From: ZC4RG29 sp035304385
Lineage (GTDB): Bacteria; Bacteroidota; Bacteroidia; Cytophagales; Cyclobacteriaceae
DNA: 64,000 nucleotides
Assembly: GCA_035304385.1 (NCBI GenBank)
Contig: DATGQD010000057.1
Span: 56,849-120,848, forward strand
Direction of reading: 5' to 3'
Shown here: piece after piece, positions 24,438 through 33,348 of the stretch
How the letters are laid out: the number at the start of each line of letters is the position of its first letter
Position numbering within the stretch: position 1 is the stretch's first letter
The notes under the pieces: generated by a model
Told to the model about the DNA's origin: nothing
The model's database searches: none
What the model saw: only the letters and a program-made list of their open reading frames with translations
Translations under genes and position numbers: made by a program

Positions 24438-25349
24438 CTAATGCCTGGCAGCTGCAGAAATCCTTTCGGGGTCATAGGCCACCCGGGCTCGACCGTAACC
24501 GCAGACCCTGGCGCCGGCGAGCGATTCGTAAGGCACACCGACACATTCGCCGGCGATAATGCGTCGTACGCATTCAATTTGTTCGCTGATGAATTCGCGG
24601 TCGAAGGGAAGGTCATGTCCCGGATAAAGGGTATGAAATTCAGTGCGGTTAAGAAGCTTCTGAAGACTTTCCATGTATACCTCGAGGGGAAGGGCGTCCG
24701 GCGGGTGGAGCCAGCTCAGCCCGTTATTCGTATCTCCGGAGTACAAGACCCCGTCCTTATGGTCGAGCAGGCAAATACTTCCCGCGGTATGACCCGGCGT
24801 ATGGATCACCTCGATTCTCCGCTGACCCAAATCGAAAACCTGGCCGTCGCGTACCGGTAACAGAAAAACATTGAATAAGCTATCCGATACCGGAAATTTC
24901 AGCGAGTCCGGAAGGTTAAACTCCGGCAGGCTCGCCACTGTATACTTCCGAAATTGTTTCTTGCCGAAAAAGCGGATCATATCGAAATCGTCCGGATGGG
25001 CATACACCCTCGGAAACTGAAAGCTTCCCCCTGTATGATCGAGATGAGCGTGCGTGTTGATGACGATCAGCGGCAGGGACGTGATCGTCGTCACGAAGTC
25101 CCTCAGGTTGGCGACACCAAGGCCGGTGTCGATCAGCATGGCGCTGTCACGACCGGCGACAAGGTAGATGTTGTCAATGTCTCCTTCGGAAATGCGCCAT
25201 ACGCCTTCGCGCAACGTATCCACCTTAAACCAGGAATGAGGACGAGAAGCTACGGAAGATTGGCCAAAAGTCTGGCCGAGGATACTCAGCAACAGGAGGT
25301 TGCTGAACAGTATTGTGGTGGATCTATTCGTCATAGCTGGTTTCTTCAT
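24438..25349 (-). CDS. Exported MBL-fold metallo-hydrolase
   Basis: The 303-residue protein has a signal peptide (about 6-29, ending GQTFGQ). The metallo-beta-lactamase fold shows THAHLDHTGG (metal motif HxHxDH), HTPGHTAGS (third His) and SGDT (bridging Asp), with the final His in YPGHDLP. It therefore should bind two metal ions in the periplasm. The group includes class B3-like lactamases, quorum-quenching lactonases and glyoxalase-like enzymes; the substrate cannot be told from sequence. The most likely start is the ATG at 25349 or the second Met five codons later. It is monocistronic. Confidence 0.9.
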   Translation of the reverse strand: MKKPAMTNRSTTILFSNLLLLSILGQTFGQSSVASRPHSWFKVDTLREGVWRISEGDIDNIYLVAGRDSAMLIDTGLGVANLRDFVTTITSLPLIVINTHAHLDHTGGSFQFPRVYAHPDDFDMIRFFGKKQFRKYTVASLPEFNLPDSLKFPVSDSLFNVFLLPVRDGQVFDLGQRRIEVIHTPGHTAGSICLLDHKDGVLYSGDTNNGLSWLHPPDALPLEVYMESLQKLLNRTEFHTLYPGHDLPFDREFISEQIECVRRIIAGECVGVPYESLAGARVCGYGRARVAYDPERISAAARH

Positions 25350-25738
25350 TCAACGACATGCATTGAAGGCGGATACCGCTGGCAATGTAAGGCTCTTTAG
25401 GTAAAGGCACCGTGAGATTCAGGCCTTTCTGTTGCGGACAAAGACGAATGAACATCTTAGTCCGCTAACAGCACGCTCTCCCACTTCATAAGGCAGTCCC
25501 AATTTGTCCCCGGTGTGGACATTCGTCATCACTTGTGATAACAACGATGTTACCTGCCGCATCGCATACCAAACCTGTTATGTCCTGGCATTGCGAATAC
25601 CAGGCAGAAAAAACCCTTTCATAGTTGACCTGACAACGCCACGCGTATCAGCGCAAGAATGGCATGTGATTTTCCGCAAAAAAATGTAACCCTGTCGACA
25701 GACACAGGTGTTTGATGTATCACCAACCCAATGAAGTC
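25350..25738. other. Intergenic region, nothing recognised
   Basis: This is the divergent spacer between the MBL-fold gene and the 206-residue hypothetical gene. Short frames on both strands show no coding character and no repeats were noticed. Confidence 0.5.
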
Positions 25739-26359
25739 ATGAATCCCGAAAAAGAACCCGCAATTGTTCCGGAACAAAAGACCGGAAAAGAAATAGACGC
25801 AACGGCGTCGATATTGCTGGCCAACGACACGGTTGCCAGAGAATACTTTACCACTGCGGTGAACCGCTTGCAAACCATTAGTGAATGGGCCAGGCTCGCG
25901 GGCGAACCTACCGCTGAATTTGCGTTAACCGACGCGGCGGGAAATATCGTGGATCGTCCCGTGCAAAAAGGCGATTATCTACGGATCAAGATCCCGGGAC
26001 CCGGCAACACCGAGGGTGAAGGTTATGATTGGGTGACCGTTGAGGAGGTTGAAATCATGTCATCCGAAGACACCAACCGGTACGCATTTCGTGTGCGGCC
26101 TGCGCGAAACCCGAAGGAACCGCAAAGCCAGGTTGCGCATTTCTACTCTGAGGCGTCGACCAGTACGTTCAGTGTCACGCGCGATAAGAATGTAGTTACT
26201 GCGGCGATCTTTGACCGAAATACAAAACCGAACACCGATGCGGACACCGCGGCGGGTAAAATTCGCGATGCCCTGGTAGGTACTGCGGGCATGGTCGCCT
26301 TTTCCCGCGTGCAATGGCAAAACCTCGTCAATGGTATCCTACAACGGGATGAGACGTGA
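25739..26359 (+). CDS. Hypothetical soluble protein
   Basis: The product is 206 residues from the ATG at 25739 (MNPEKEPA); a start at 25712 would add nine residues. It is soluble, rich in charged residues, and has no signal peptide or membrane helix. A beta-rich central part (about 70-150: DYLRIKIPGPGNTEGEGYDWVTVEEVEI in parts, then RYAFRVRPARNPKEPQSQVAHFYSEAS) is flanked by helices. The composition is normal for the neighbourhood. I do not recognise it. It heads a series of stress-type genes, which hints at a stress role only by position. Confidence 0.72.
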   Translation: MNPEKEPAIVPEQKTGKEIDATASILLANDTVAREYFTTAVNRLQTISEWARLAGEPTAEFALTDAAGNIVDRPVQKGDYLRIKIPGPGNTEGEGYDWVTVEEVEIMSSEDTNRYAFRVRPARNPKEPQSQVAHFYSEASTSTFSVTRDKNVVTAAIFDRNTKPNTDADTAAGKIRDALVGTAGMVAFSRVQWQNLVNGILQRDET

Positions 26360-26546
26360 TCGGTAAAGCAGCACAACGGTGTACCTTAATACACACCTGG
26401 TGGTTGACGCCCGCGCCTCTATCAGCACGGGTCTCTGCGACACATTCATCTATGCCAAGAATCAGATCACGGGCTAACAAACGTCATAGCGTCGCCCCGC
26501 GAATGGTATTAGTTTGCAACTATCCAGCAACTCAACATTGACGGCT

Positions 26547-27635
26547 ATGAATGAATTACAAGACAAACTTCTTCAAATACGGGAGCGTCCGTGTCTTTCG
26601 GTTATCGTTCCCCAATACAGAGTAGCACCCGAGCGCACGCAAAACCCCGAAATGCTTCGGAAGGCGATCCAAAAAGCAAAAACCCTCATAGAGGAACATA
26701 AGCTGCCCGGCGAATTCAGTGAAGAATTGGATCGCCTCACCCGCAAGCTTTCGTTCCCCGACTTTAACCGCGACGGTGTGGGAATTTTTATTTCATCGGA
26801 GGTCTCGGGCATCGTGTCATTTCCTTTTCCTATTGAGGAAAGGGTCGTCGTCGACGAATCCTTTGTGACCCGCGATCTTTACTACCTGCGGCAACTTCGC
26901 GAACCCTACTATGTGGCCTCGATAGGCAAAAAGCAAATCAGGCTTTATTCAGCCCGGGCGGATGAACTTACGGAGATTACAACCGATGACTTTCCACTCA
27001 CGTTCGAGGATGAGTTCGAGTACGCCCGCCCGGCACCTGCGATGGGGCCCAGGCAGGAAATGGGAAAAGAAAAAAGTACGATGATCAAGGTAAGAACGCA
27101 ATCTTTCTTTCGCGACGCGATCAGCAGCATCGCACAGATAATGGGTACTCCGCTCCCTTTGATCGTAGCAGGTACTGTAGAAAGCATTGCCGACTTCAGA
27201 CAACAAGACACCGATCAACTCATCCGCGGTGAAATAGTAGGATCTTTTGACGAATACAATTTCCAGGAGCTCAGGTCTAAGGCTTTCGAAGCCTTTCTTG
27301 AACACCGGCAGCGGGTTATTGCCGATAAAATAAAAGAGCTTCAGGAAAACGATGTTCCGGAGCGTACGGCCAAAGGAGTGCAGGAAGTATGGAGGGCTGC
27401 ACAAGACGGACGCGGTCTTGTACTGTTGGTCGAAAAGGATTATGAGCGTCCGGGCTATGTCGTGGAAGGTGATCCGGTATTATACTTAAATGAACCTCCC
27501 ACTGAGCATACCACCTTTCCGGCTGCGGTCGATGAGATTATTGAGACGGTAGTTGCCAAGAGTGGATCCGTACTTTTCGCAGACAACGATTCGCTGTTGT
27601 CGTTCGATCGCATTGCACTCCAATTGCGTTACTAA
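26547..27635 (+). CDS. Bacterial archaeo-eukaryotic release factor-like protein (baeRF3 type)
   Basis: The product is 362 residues from the ATG at 26547 (MNELQDKLLQIRERPCLSVIVP). The three-part layout resembles eRF1/Pelota relatives: an N-terminal domain with FNRDGVGIFISSEVSGIVSF (in parts), a middle segment beginning YYVASIGKKQIRLYSARADEL, and a C-terminal L7Ae-like part with GRGLVLLVEKDYE and SVLFADNDSLLSFDRIAL. The baeRF families are predicted to act on stalled ribosomes or as release-factor-like stress proteins; biochemical function is not established. It lies among general-stress genes. Confidence 0.8.
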   Translation: MNELQDKLLQIRERPCLSVIVPQYRVAPERTQNPEMLRKAIQKAKTLIEEHKLPGEFSEELDRLTRKLSFPDFNRDGVGIFISSEVSGIVSFPFPIEERVVVDESFVTRDLYYLRQLREPYYVASIGKKQIRLYSARADELTEITTDDFPLTFEDEFEYARPAPAMGPRQEMGKEKSTMIKVRTQSFFRDAISSIAQIMGTPLPLIVAGTVESIADFRQQDTDQLIRGEIVGSFDEYNFQELRSKAFEAFLEHRQRVIADKIKELQENDVPERTAKGVQEVWRAAQDGRGLVLLVEKDYERPGYVVEGDPVLYLNEPPTEHTTFPAAVDEIIETVVAKSGSVLFADNDSLLSFDRIALQLRY

Positions 27636-27664
27636 CAGGTAATCAAGCCGGAGCGTCGATACGA

Positions 27665-28516
27665 TCAGGTGTTGAGTATCTCTCCACCATTCGGATGGAG
27701 AAATTGTCCGGTCATATAGGTGGAATCGGCACTTGCCAAAAACAAGAAACAGGGAGCGACCTCCGCGGGTTCTCCGGCCCGCTCCATGGGCACATCGCTC
27801 CCATGGCTTGCCACCCGATCGGCGTTAAAACTCGATACAATGAGCGGCGTCCATATGGGACCCGGCGCAACGCCATTCACCCGAATTCCCGTTTTGACGA
27901 GGTTCGCCGACAGGCTTCGGGTGAAGGCCACGATAGCACCCTTCGTAGCTGCATAGTCGATCAAGTGTGGACTTCCCCGATACGCCGTCACCGACGAGGT
28001 GTTAATTATGGTACTGCCTTTCTTCATCGAAGGCAACGCATTCTGGGTAATCCAGAACATGGAGAATATGTTCGTCGCGAAGGTTTTCTTCAACTGGTCC
28101 GTAGTGATATCGGTGATCGACTTGCTTTCATAGTGGATCGCCGCGTTGTTCACCAGGATATCGATGCGACCCAGCTTTTTGACGGCCGACTTAACAATCC
28201 TTTTGCAAACCGCCTCAGAAGAAATGTCGCCACCCAGCAACACGCATTGCCTGCCCAACTCCTCGACTTTCTCTTTCGTCCGCTCCGCGTCCTCATGTTC
28301 GTTGAGATACGACAGTGCTACATCGGCGCCCTCTTCCGCGAAGAGGATGGCAACGGCTCGACCGATACCGCTATCCCCGCCTGTAATGAACGCAACCTTA
28401 TTCTGCAGCTTGAAGTCACGCTGCGGACGTTCTGCCTTCGGCCTGGGTTTCATTTTCGCCTCGCTTCCCGGACGCTGCTGGGTTTGCGATGGATGTATCT
28501 TTTTCTTCTTCGCCAT
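27665..28516 (-). CDS. SDR-family oxidoreductase
   Basis: The 283-residue protein has a Lys/Pro/Gln-rich leader (about 1-35) before the Rossmann domain. Motifs are clear: TGGDSGIGRAVA (TGxxxGIG), NNAA, catalytic Ser in NTSSVTAYRGS, YAATK (YxxxK) and APGPIWTP. It belongs to the YhdF/YghA-like group often induced in general stress; the substrate is unknown, NADP or NAD use cannot be settled. It lies 27 bp downstream of the Lys-rich DUF6496 gene on the same strand and is probably co-transcribed with it. Confidence 0.93.
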   Translation of the reverse strand: MAKKKKIHPSQTQQRPGSEAKMKPRPKAERPQRDFKLQNKVAFITGGDSGIGRAVAILFAEEGADVALSYLNEHEDAERTKEKVEELGRQCVLLGGDISSEAVCKRIVKSAVKKLGRIDILVNNAAIHYESKSITDITTDQLKKTFATNIFSMFWITQNALPSMKKGSTIINTSSVTAYRGSPHLIDYAATKGAIVAFTRSLSANLVKTGIRVNGVAPGPIWTPLIVSSFNADRVASHGSDVPMERAGEPAEVAPCFLFLASADSTYMTGQFLHPNGGEILNT

Positions 28517-28543
28517 ACTGGAAGTAGGATTTGCCAGGATGTT

Positions 28544-28726
28544 CTAGCTCTTCTTTTTCTTCTTCGGAACTTTCGCGCCCTTCTCACGGGCCTCTGAAAG
28601 GCCGATCGCTATTGCTTGTTTCTTACTTGTAACCTTGCGGCCGCTGCTCGACTTAAGGGTACCCTTTTTCCTTTTGCGCATCGCACGCTTTACGGACTCC
28701 TGCGCCTTCTTCGAATACTTTGGCAT
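28544..28726 (-). CDS. DUF6496-type small basic protein
   Basis: The 60-residue protein is very basic, starting MPKYSKKAQESVKRAMRKRK and ending with a Lys run (KVPKKKKKS). The KKGTLKSSSGRKVTSKKQAI-like middle fits the DUF6496 pattern of small lysine-rich proteins that accompany stress genes. DNA or RNA binding is plausible from charge but not shown. It is probably the first gene of a two-gene unit with the SDR gene. Confidence 0.82.
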   Translation of the reverse strand: MPKYSKKAQESVKRAMRKRKKGTLKSSSGRKVTSKKQAIAIGLSEAREKGAKVPKKKKKS

Positions 28727-29203
28727 AACTGCAACACTTTTGGTTCTTTGAAGGGGATCGAAAAACCATGCCGAAAGTACAAACAGGCGCTGCTCTCAAG
28801 ACATCAATGCGGCTTGCTGCAGATATGGATCGGAGTACCCGCGCAGCCTGGCAACGCATGGCAATTCTATCACCGATACAAGTCAGGTTGAAGTTTGATT
28901 TAGCGCGCGGACAAACCAGGTTTGGTACCGGTCTATGATGGAATAAAAGATGGCAACAGGTTGTGGAGTTTTCTAACCATGACCAATTACAAAAGCCCCC
29001 TATTGTCGCCCTACCGATGTGGCACGAAATTTCCATTCATGTATAATGCCTGTCGCGTCTCGATATCCTGAACGGGATTAAGACCAATCACACTCCTTTC
29101 GATTGATGGACGCCGACCCGGCCATTCAGTTGAAAGGCAATCAGAGACAGGCGGGGCTCTTCGGAGCCCCTCATCTTCAACTTAAAATGAGGTTATACCT
29201 ATT
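28727..29203. other. Intergenic region with a hairpin, no gene recognised
   Basis: This is the divergent spacer between the DUF6496 gene and the 85-residue gene. The only structured element noticed is the UUCG hairpin at 29153-29170. Short frames on both strands lack coding character. Confidence 0.5.
29153..29170 (+). terminator. GC-rich hairpin with TTCG tetraloop
   Basis: GGGGCTC, TTCG, GAGCCCC forms a very stable 7-bp stem 33 bp upstream of the 85-residue gene. It lacks a T-run, so it may be a 5'-leader structure rather than a terminator. Confidence 0.5.
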
Positions 29204-29461
29204 ATGGACAATTCAATCACCATACGTGCGGAATCCTTTCAGTTCAAGGATCTGAAGGAAGGTAATCCGTTGCAGATGCGAACCACCGTGCCATCGGAGA
29301 AGTTGCGAAATCTTCAGAAAGGATCACGGGTGCGTGTCGTGCATGAGGGTTCCGATTTGGAAGCAACGCTGATAGACGATCCCATCCTCGTAAGTGAGGG
29401 TATGGGTGAACCGAACGACGCGGAGGTTTCCATTGAAGTGCTGAAATCGACAGAGGCATAG
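29204..29461 (+). CDS. Hypothetical small protein
   Basis: The 85-residue acidic protein starts at MDNSITIRAESFQFKDL. Strand-rich pattern with TVPSEKLRNLQKGSRVRVVHEGSDLEATLID (in parts) suggests a small beta-barrel or Tudor/SH3-like fold, but I recognise no family. There is no signal peptide. The opposite-strand frame is less convincing. It sits in the stress-gene neighbourhood upstream of the DUF2383 gene. Confidence 0.6.
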   Translation: MDNSITIRAESFQFKDLKEGNPLQMRTTVPSEKLRNLQKGSRVRVVHEGSDLEATLIDDPILVSEGMGEPNDAEVSIEVLKSTEA

Positions 29462-29659
29462 AAGACTCCCGAAGCTGACGAGTTGTAAAAAGTATTGTAC
29501 AGTTCCGGGGAATAATTTGCCGTCTGTTGCTTGTCGCGTGCTATCAAATAGAATCTGAATCGCGCGCGGTTGATCGAAATCGAAAGGTTATGGGGTGGCA
29601 CGGTTTTCAAAGCTACCCAGAGAAGAAAAAAAATAGAGCGAACGTAAAATGTGAAGATC

Positions 29660-30136
29660 ATGGAAAATGAAAAATTGGTAGAAGTGTTGAATGATCTTAT
29701 TCGGATCAACAACGACCGTATCGAAGGCTACACCAAAGCCACTGAAGAATTAAGTCAGCCCGGTTACGACAACGCGCGACCGATGTTCCTGGAACGTACG
29801 AATGAAAGCGGTGTGTTCGTAAACGAGTTGTCGTCGGCAGTAATGCGTCTTGGCGGCGAGCCGGCCGAAAACACAACCACTTCGGGTAAGTTGTATCGGA
29901 CCTGGATCGACCTCAAGACTTCGTTCACCGGGGGCACCGCAAAATCTGTTTTCGAATTATGTGAATTCGGCGAAGATGCCGCCCTTAAGGCGTACGACGA
30001 GGCGCTCGACGAAGATGTTGCCTGGCCAGATGAGCTGTACAACATGCTGATCCGGCAGCGCCAAATGATCCGCGAATCTCATGATGCCATCAAGAGATAT
30101 CGCGATCAGTTAAAGGCCGCCGAACGGGTTCAGTAG
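29660..30136 (+). CDS. DUF2383/PA2169-family four-helix-bundle protein
   Basis: The product is 158 residues from the ATG at 29660 (MENEKLVEVLNDLI). The ferritin-like DUF2383 pattern is clear: VEVLNDLIRINNDRIEGY, a second helix with ELSSAVMRLGGEP, WIDLKTSFTGG and a closing helix with RQMIRESHDAIKRYRDQL. Glu/His residues lie at ferritin-like positions, but metal binding in this family is not established. Such genes are typical of bacterial stress regulons. A strong hairpin follows the stop. Confidence 0.88.
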   Translation: MENEKLVEVLNDLIRINNDRIEGYTKATEELSQPGYDNARPMFLERTNESGVFVNELSSAVMRLGGEPAENTTTSGKLYRTWIDLKTSFTGGTAKSVFELCEFGEDAALKAYDEALDEDVAWPDELYNMLIRQRQMIRESHDAIKRYRDQLKAAERVQ

Positions 30137-30152
30137 ACGAAAAAATAATATG

Positions 30153-30180
30153 GCGGGGGACGGCTCAATACGTCCCCCGC
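30153..30180. terminator. Hairpin after the DUF2383 gene
   Basis: Arms GCGGGGGACG and CGTCCCCCGC flank an 8-nt loop, starting 16 bp after the stop codon. There is no T-run on the plus strand; the minus strand continues into a T-rich stretch. It is a probable transcription end or barrier. Confidence 0.6.
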
Positions 30181-30386
30181 TCCTCTCCCCGCTCCAATAA
30201 GTATTAGCAGCCATTCCCAGGGAAAAAATTGGGGAAAACCTTTTCCTTGTTGTGGAAAAATATCATCACAATACGTATGTTTAAACAAATTTCTAGCCAT
30301 TAGCAGCCCTTCCCGAGGTTTGGCTTGAATGTTGGCACAAAAAGAAATGAGGCTTTGCTGACCGCGGGCCTGTTTCTTACATTGCC

Positions 30387-31154
30387 GTGTCTATAGTTAG
30401 ATTTCCTGCCGTCCACATGCGTAAAAAACTGGATGAATTTGCATACCTGGCTTCCCACGATCTACAGGAACCGTTACGGAAAATCGCCACTTTGAGCGAA
30501 TTTCTGCGGCTGCGTTATAAGGAAGCATTGGGCAAGGACGGCGGGCAATACATCGACATGATTCTTTCATCCGTAAACAATATGCGAGGGATCATCGACA
30601 GTCTTTTGCAGTTTACGAACCTCGACCACAACACACCCCGATTCGAGCAACTGGATATGGACAAGATTTTTCAGGATGTGATGTCAGATCAGGATTTTAA
30701 GATTCATGAGACGGGCGCTGTCATTGAGGTTCGCGACCTCCCCAGTGTGGAGGGTGTGGCTTCTGAGATCCGGCTCCTGCTAAACAATCTTATCGGCAAC
30801 TCATTAAAGTTTGTCTCCAACGTCAGGCCACACATCCGGGTCACATCGTGTGTGCTTACCGAGGATCAGAAACATAAGTACAGTATTACAAAACCCGGAA
30901 CCTATCACAAGATCTCTATCACGGATAACGGAATTGGATTTGAGCAGGAGTATGCGGAACTCATCTTTGGTGTGTTCCAGCGTCTGAATGCAAAGAGCGA
31001 TTATGCCGGATCAGGCATTGGACTGGCCACCTGTAAGAAAATCGCCGACAGGCACGGCGCCTTAATCTTAGCGGAAAGCCAGTTAGGCGAAGGAAGTACC
31101 TTCACGCTGATCATGCCCGAACGTCAAGTGATCCCGCAACATCAATCCGCCTGA
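30387..31154 (+). CDS. Sensor-less histidine kinase
   Basis: The 255-residue protein contains only a kinase core. Phosphoacceptor helix: FAYLASHDLQEPLRKIATL (His about 30). HATPase domain: N box LLNNLIGNSLKF, G1 DNGIGF, and G2 SGIGLATCKKIADRHGG-like. There is no PAS, GAF or membrane segment. The start is uncertain: GTG at 30387 or ATG at 30417, which would still keep the His. It resembles the phytochrome-like kinase cores used by the PAS kinase at 33349. It lies 5 bp upstream of the REC-PAS-kinase gene and is surely co-transcribed, so it probably works with it. Confidence 0.88.
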   Translation: MSIVRFPAVHMRKKLDEFAYLASHDLQEPLRKIATLSEFLRLRYKEALGKDGGQYIDMILSSVNNMRGIIDSLLQFTNLDHNTPRFEQLDMDKIFQDVMSDQDFKIHETGAVIEVRDLPSVEGVASEIRLLLNNLIGNSLKFVSNVRPHIRVTSCVLTEDQKHKYSITKPGTYHKISITDNGIGFEQEYAELIFGVFQRLNAKSDYAGSGIGLATCKKIADRHGALILAESQLGEGSTFTLIMPERQVIPQHQSA

Positions 31155-31159
31155 ATCCG

Positions 31160-32653
31160 ATGAGCCGACATAACACCCCCGTTCGCATTCTTGTCGTGGA
31201 TGACGACGACACCGACTTCTTCATCATCCGGGAACACATCAAGGGCATTCCGAATCAGAATTTTCTGGTAGAACAGGGCCGTTACTACGATGAGGCGTTG
31301 AACCTGATCCGCCACAAGAAATACGATCTCTACTTCATCGATTATCGCCTGGGCGCCCACACGGGTCTTGACCTGCTGCGGACTGCGCTGTTCCAGGGTT
31401 GCGAAGAGCCACTCATCCTCCTTACGGGTAAGGGAAACAGCGCAATAGATCATGAGGCGATGGAATTGGGGGCTGCCGACTACCTGCTGAAATCTGAAAT
31501 CAGCAGTGAAAACCTGGATCGGTCCATACGGTATGCGCTTTCGAGGGCCACCGTGCTGAACGCCCTTCGCACCAGTGAACGAAAGTATCGGGCGGTATTC
31601 GAACACTCCCGCGAAGCCATCCTGATCGCCGACGGCGACCTCAACCTCAAGGATTTTAACGGATCAGCTTCGCGTCTTTTCGAAACGTCCGCAGATGTAC
31701 TGCTCCGGCGCAACCTGTTCGACTTCATCACCGATGCCAGTACAAGAGAGCGAGTGCTGCTCGATCTCGATGAGAGAGGAGAGGTTAGCGATCTTGAATT
31801 AGAGCTTGTCGACGCAAAGGGTGAAACCAAGTACTGCCTCCTTTCACTGTCGCGCGACAGTTCATCACCGGATGAAATCAACGTGTACGGGATCATCCAC
31901 AATATTACCAGTCTCAAGAAAGCGGAAAAGGCGATGCTCCAGGCAGAAAAACTGGCCGCCACCTGGCGACTGGCGAGTACGCTCGCTCACGAGGTACGCA
32001 ACCCGCTGTCCACTATTCAAATGTCTGTCGAGCAAATTGACCCCTCCACAATAGTGGAAGAAGACAAAGTTCTCCTGGAAATCATTTCCCGAAACGCCCA
32101 ACGGATCAACACGCTCATCACCCGCCTGCTGGAGTCGTCACGACCGGACGAGATGCGGTTGGAGGCCGTCGATATCAGGGGTATCCTCGAGGACTGTGTT
32201 GGGGTGGTTCAGGACCGCACTCAGCTAAAGGGTATCGCTGTGGCCCTGGACGTCCCGCCGGACACCTTAATAATAAGGGCCAATACTGAACGACTCAAAA
32301 TGGCCATCCTGAACATCCTGGTCAACGCCATCGAAGCAGTGGATGCAGGGAAAGGCCGTATCGACGTTCGCGTGAGCGCAACGCCCGACCAGTGCATTAT
32401 CCACCTTGCCGACAACGGTTGCGGCATCCCCAAGGAGAATCTGCCCAATCTTTTCGAACCCTACTTTACGTCCAAGAAAAGCGGCATAGGGCTTGGTTTA
32501 GCCGCGACGCTGAACATCGTCAGAGCCCACGCCGGCGACATTGACGTCACCTCCATACCCCGTAAGGAAACCGTTTTCAAGATCACGCTGCCCCGGGTGG
32601 CAGTCGACGTTGAGGCCGCTCCCGCCACCGGAAATAATGGTCGCTTACAGTAA
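31160..32653 (+). CDS. Hybrid regulator: REC-PAS-histidine kinase
   Basis: The 497-residue soluble protein starts with a receiver domain (about 1-125: VVDDDDTD acidic pocket, phosphorylatable Asp in YFIDYRLG, LLTGKG, and the Lys in YLLKSE). A PAS domain follows (about 140-255). The kinase core has phosphoacceptor LASTLAHEVRNPLSTIQ (about 275) and a HATPase domain with NILVNAIEAVDAG, DNGCGIP and GIGLGLAA. A receiver placed before a kinase suggests that its activity is set by another kinase, most simply the one encoded just upstream. Confidence 0.92.
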   Translation: MSRHNTPVRILVVDDDDTDFFIIREHIKGIPNQNFLVEQGRYYDEALNLIRHKKYDLYFIDYRLGAHTGLDLLRTALFQGCEEPLILLTGKGNSAIDHEAMELGAADYLLKSEISSENLDRSIRYALSRATVLNALRTSERKYRAVFEHSREAILIADGDLNLKDFNGSASRLFETSADVLLRRNLFDFITDASTRERVLLDLDERGEVSDLELELVDAKGETKYCLLSLSRDSSSPDEINVYGIIHNITSLKKAEKAMLQAEKLAATWRLASTLAHEVRNPLSTIQMSVEQIDPSTIVEEDKVLLEIISRNAQRINTLITRLLESSRPDEMRLEAVDIRGILEDCVGVVQDRTQLKGIAVALDVPPDTLIIRANTERLKMAILNILVNAIEAVDAGKGRIDVRVSATPDQCIIHLADNGCGIPKENLPNLFEPYFTSKKSGIGLGLAATLNIVRAHAGDIDVTSIPRKETVFKITLPRVAVDVEAAPATGNNGRLQ

Positions 32654-32841
32654 ATAGTGTCGTTTTGCGGCATGCTGCAAAATGTCTTTTTACGTAACCA
32701 TTTGAAAATCTATCACTTAACAACCCGGCCTTCGGTTTGCATCCCCGATCCATCCAAACTTCTATCATTTTCAGTTTGTTATGTGACTCAGGTCTACCTA
32801 GAACCGCAAATATTAATTAACTTATCTCAAAAATCTCTCAA

Positions 32842-33291
32842 ATGGTATCCGGGGTGCCTATGGTAATTATCGCGGATGACGATATTGACGACAGGTTACT
32901 ACTAACTGAGGCTCTGGTTGAGAATGGCGTGGAGCGCAATAAGATTCTTCTTGCCTGCGATGGCGAAGAATTGCTGTCCTTGCTCGCCGAGTACTCTCAA
33001 ACGCCGTCGATCATCTTCCTCGACCTGAATATGCCCAAGAAAAACGGGCTGAAAACACTTGAAGCCATTCGGACAAACCCTACCCAGCGCCACATTCCGG
33101 TGTTGATCTTCACCACCTCCAATTCCCGAAGCGATATTCTCACCAGTTACGATCTGGGATGCAACGCCTATTTCGAAAAACCATACAGCTACAGTGAACT
33201 AGTGGATATGGTGGGAGTTATAAAATCCTATTGGTTCGAAAAGGCTACGCTCATCAAACCCGACTTCGCTGAACTACCGAGAAAGAATTGA
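32842..33291 (+). CDS. Single-domain response regulator
   Basis: The 149-residue protein is a lone receiver: acidic pocket ADDDIDD, phosphorylatable Asp in FLDLNMPKKNG, Thr/Ser in IFTTSN, and Lys in YFEKPYS. No output domain follows; the tail after about residue 125 is short and helical. It belongs to the CheY-like Rcp1 type that pairs with phytochrome-style kinases such as those at 30387 and 33349. Start may also be the internal Met at residue 7. Confidence 0.92.
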   Translation: MVSGVPMVIIADDDIDDRLLLTEALVENGVERNKILLACDGEELLSLLAEYSQTPSIIFLDLNMPKKNGLKTLEAIRTNPTQRHIPVLIFTTSNSRSDILTSYDLGCNAYFEKPYSYSELVDMVGVIKSYWFEKATLIKPDFAELPRKN

Positions 33292-33348
33292 CTTTATTCA
33301 ACGACCTCGTTCGGTTCAGATCACAGGCGTTGACGGAAAGGGTTATCT

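Noticed and set aside
29020..29620. TGGCACG words that recall sigma-54 -24 elements (near 29023 and 29597)
   Set aside because: The matching TTGC -12 element at the right spacing is missing.
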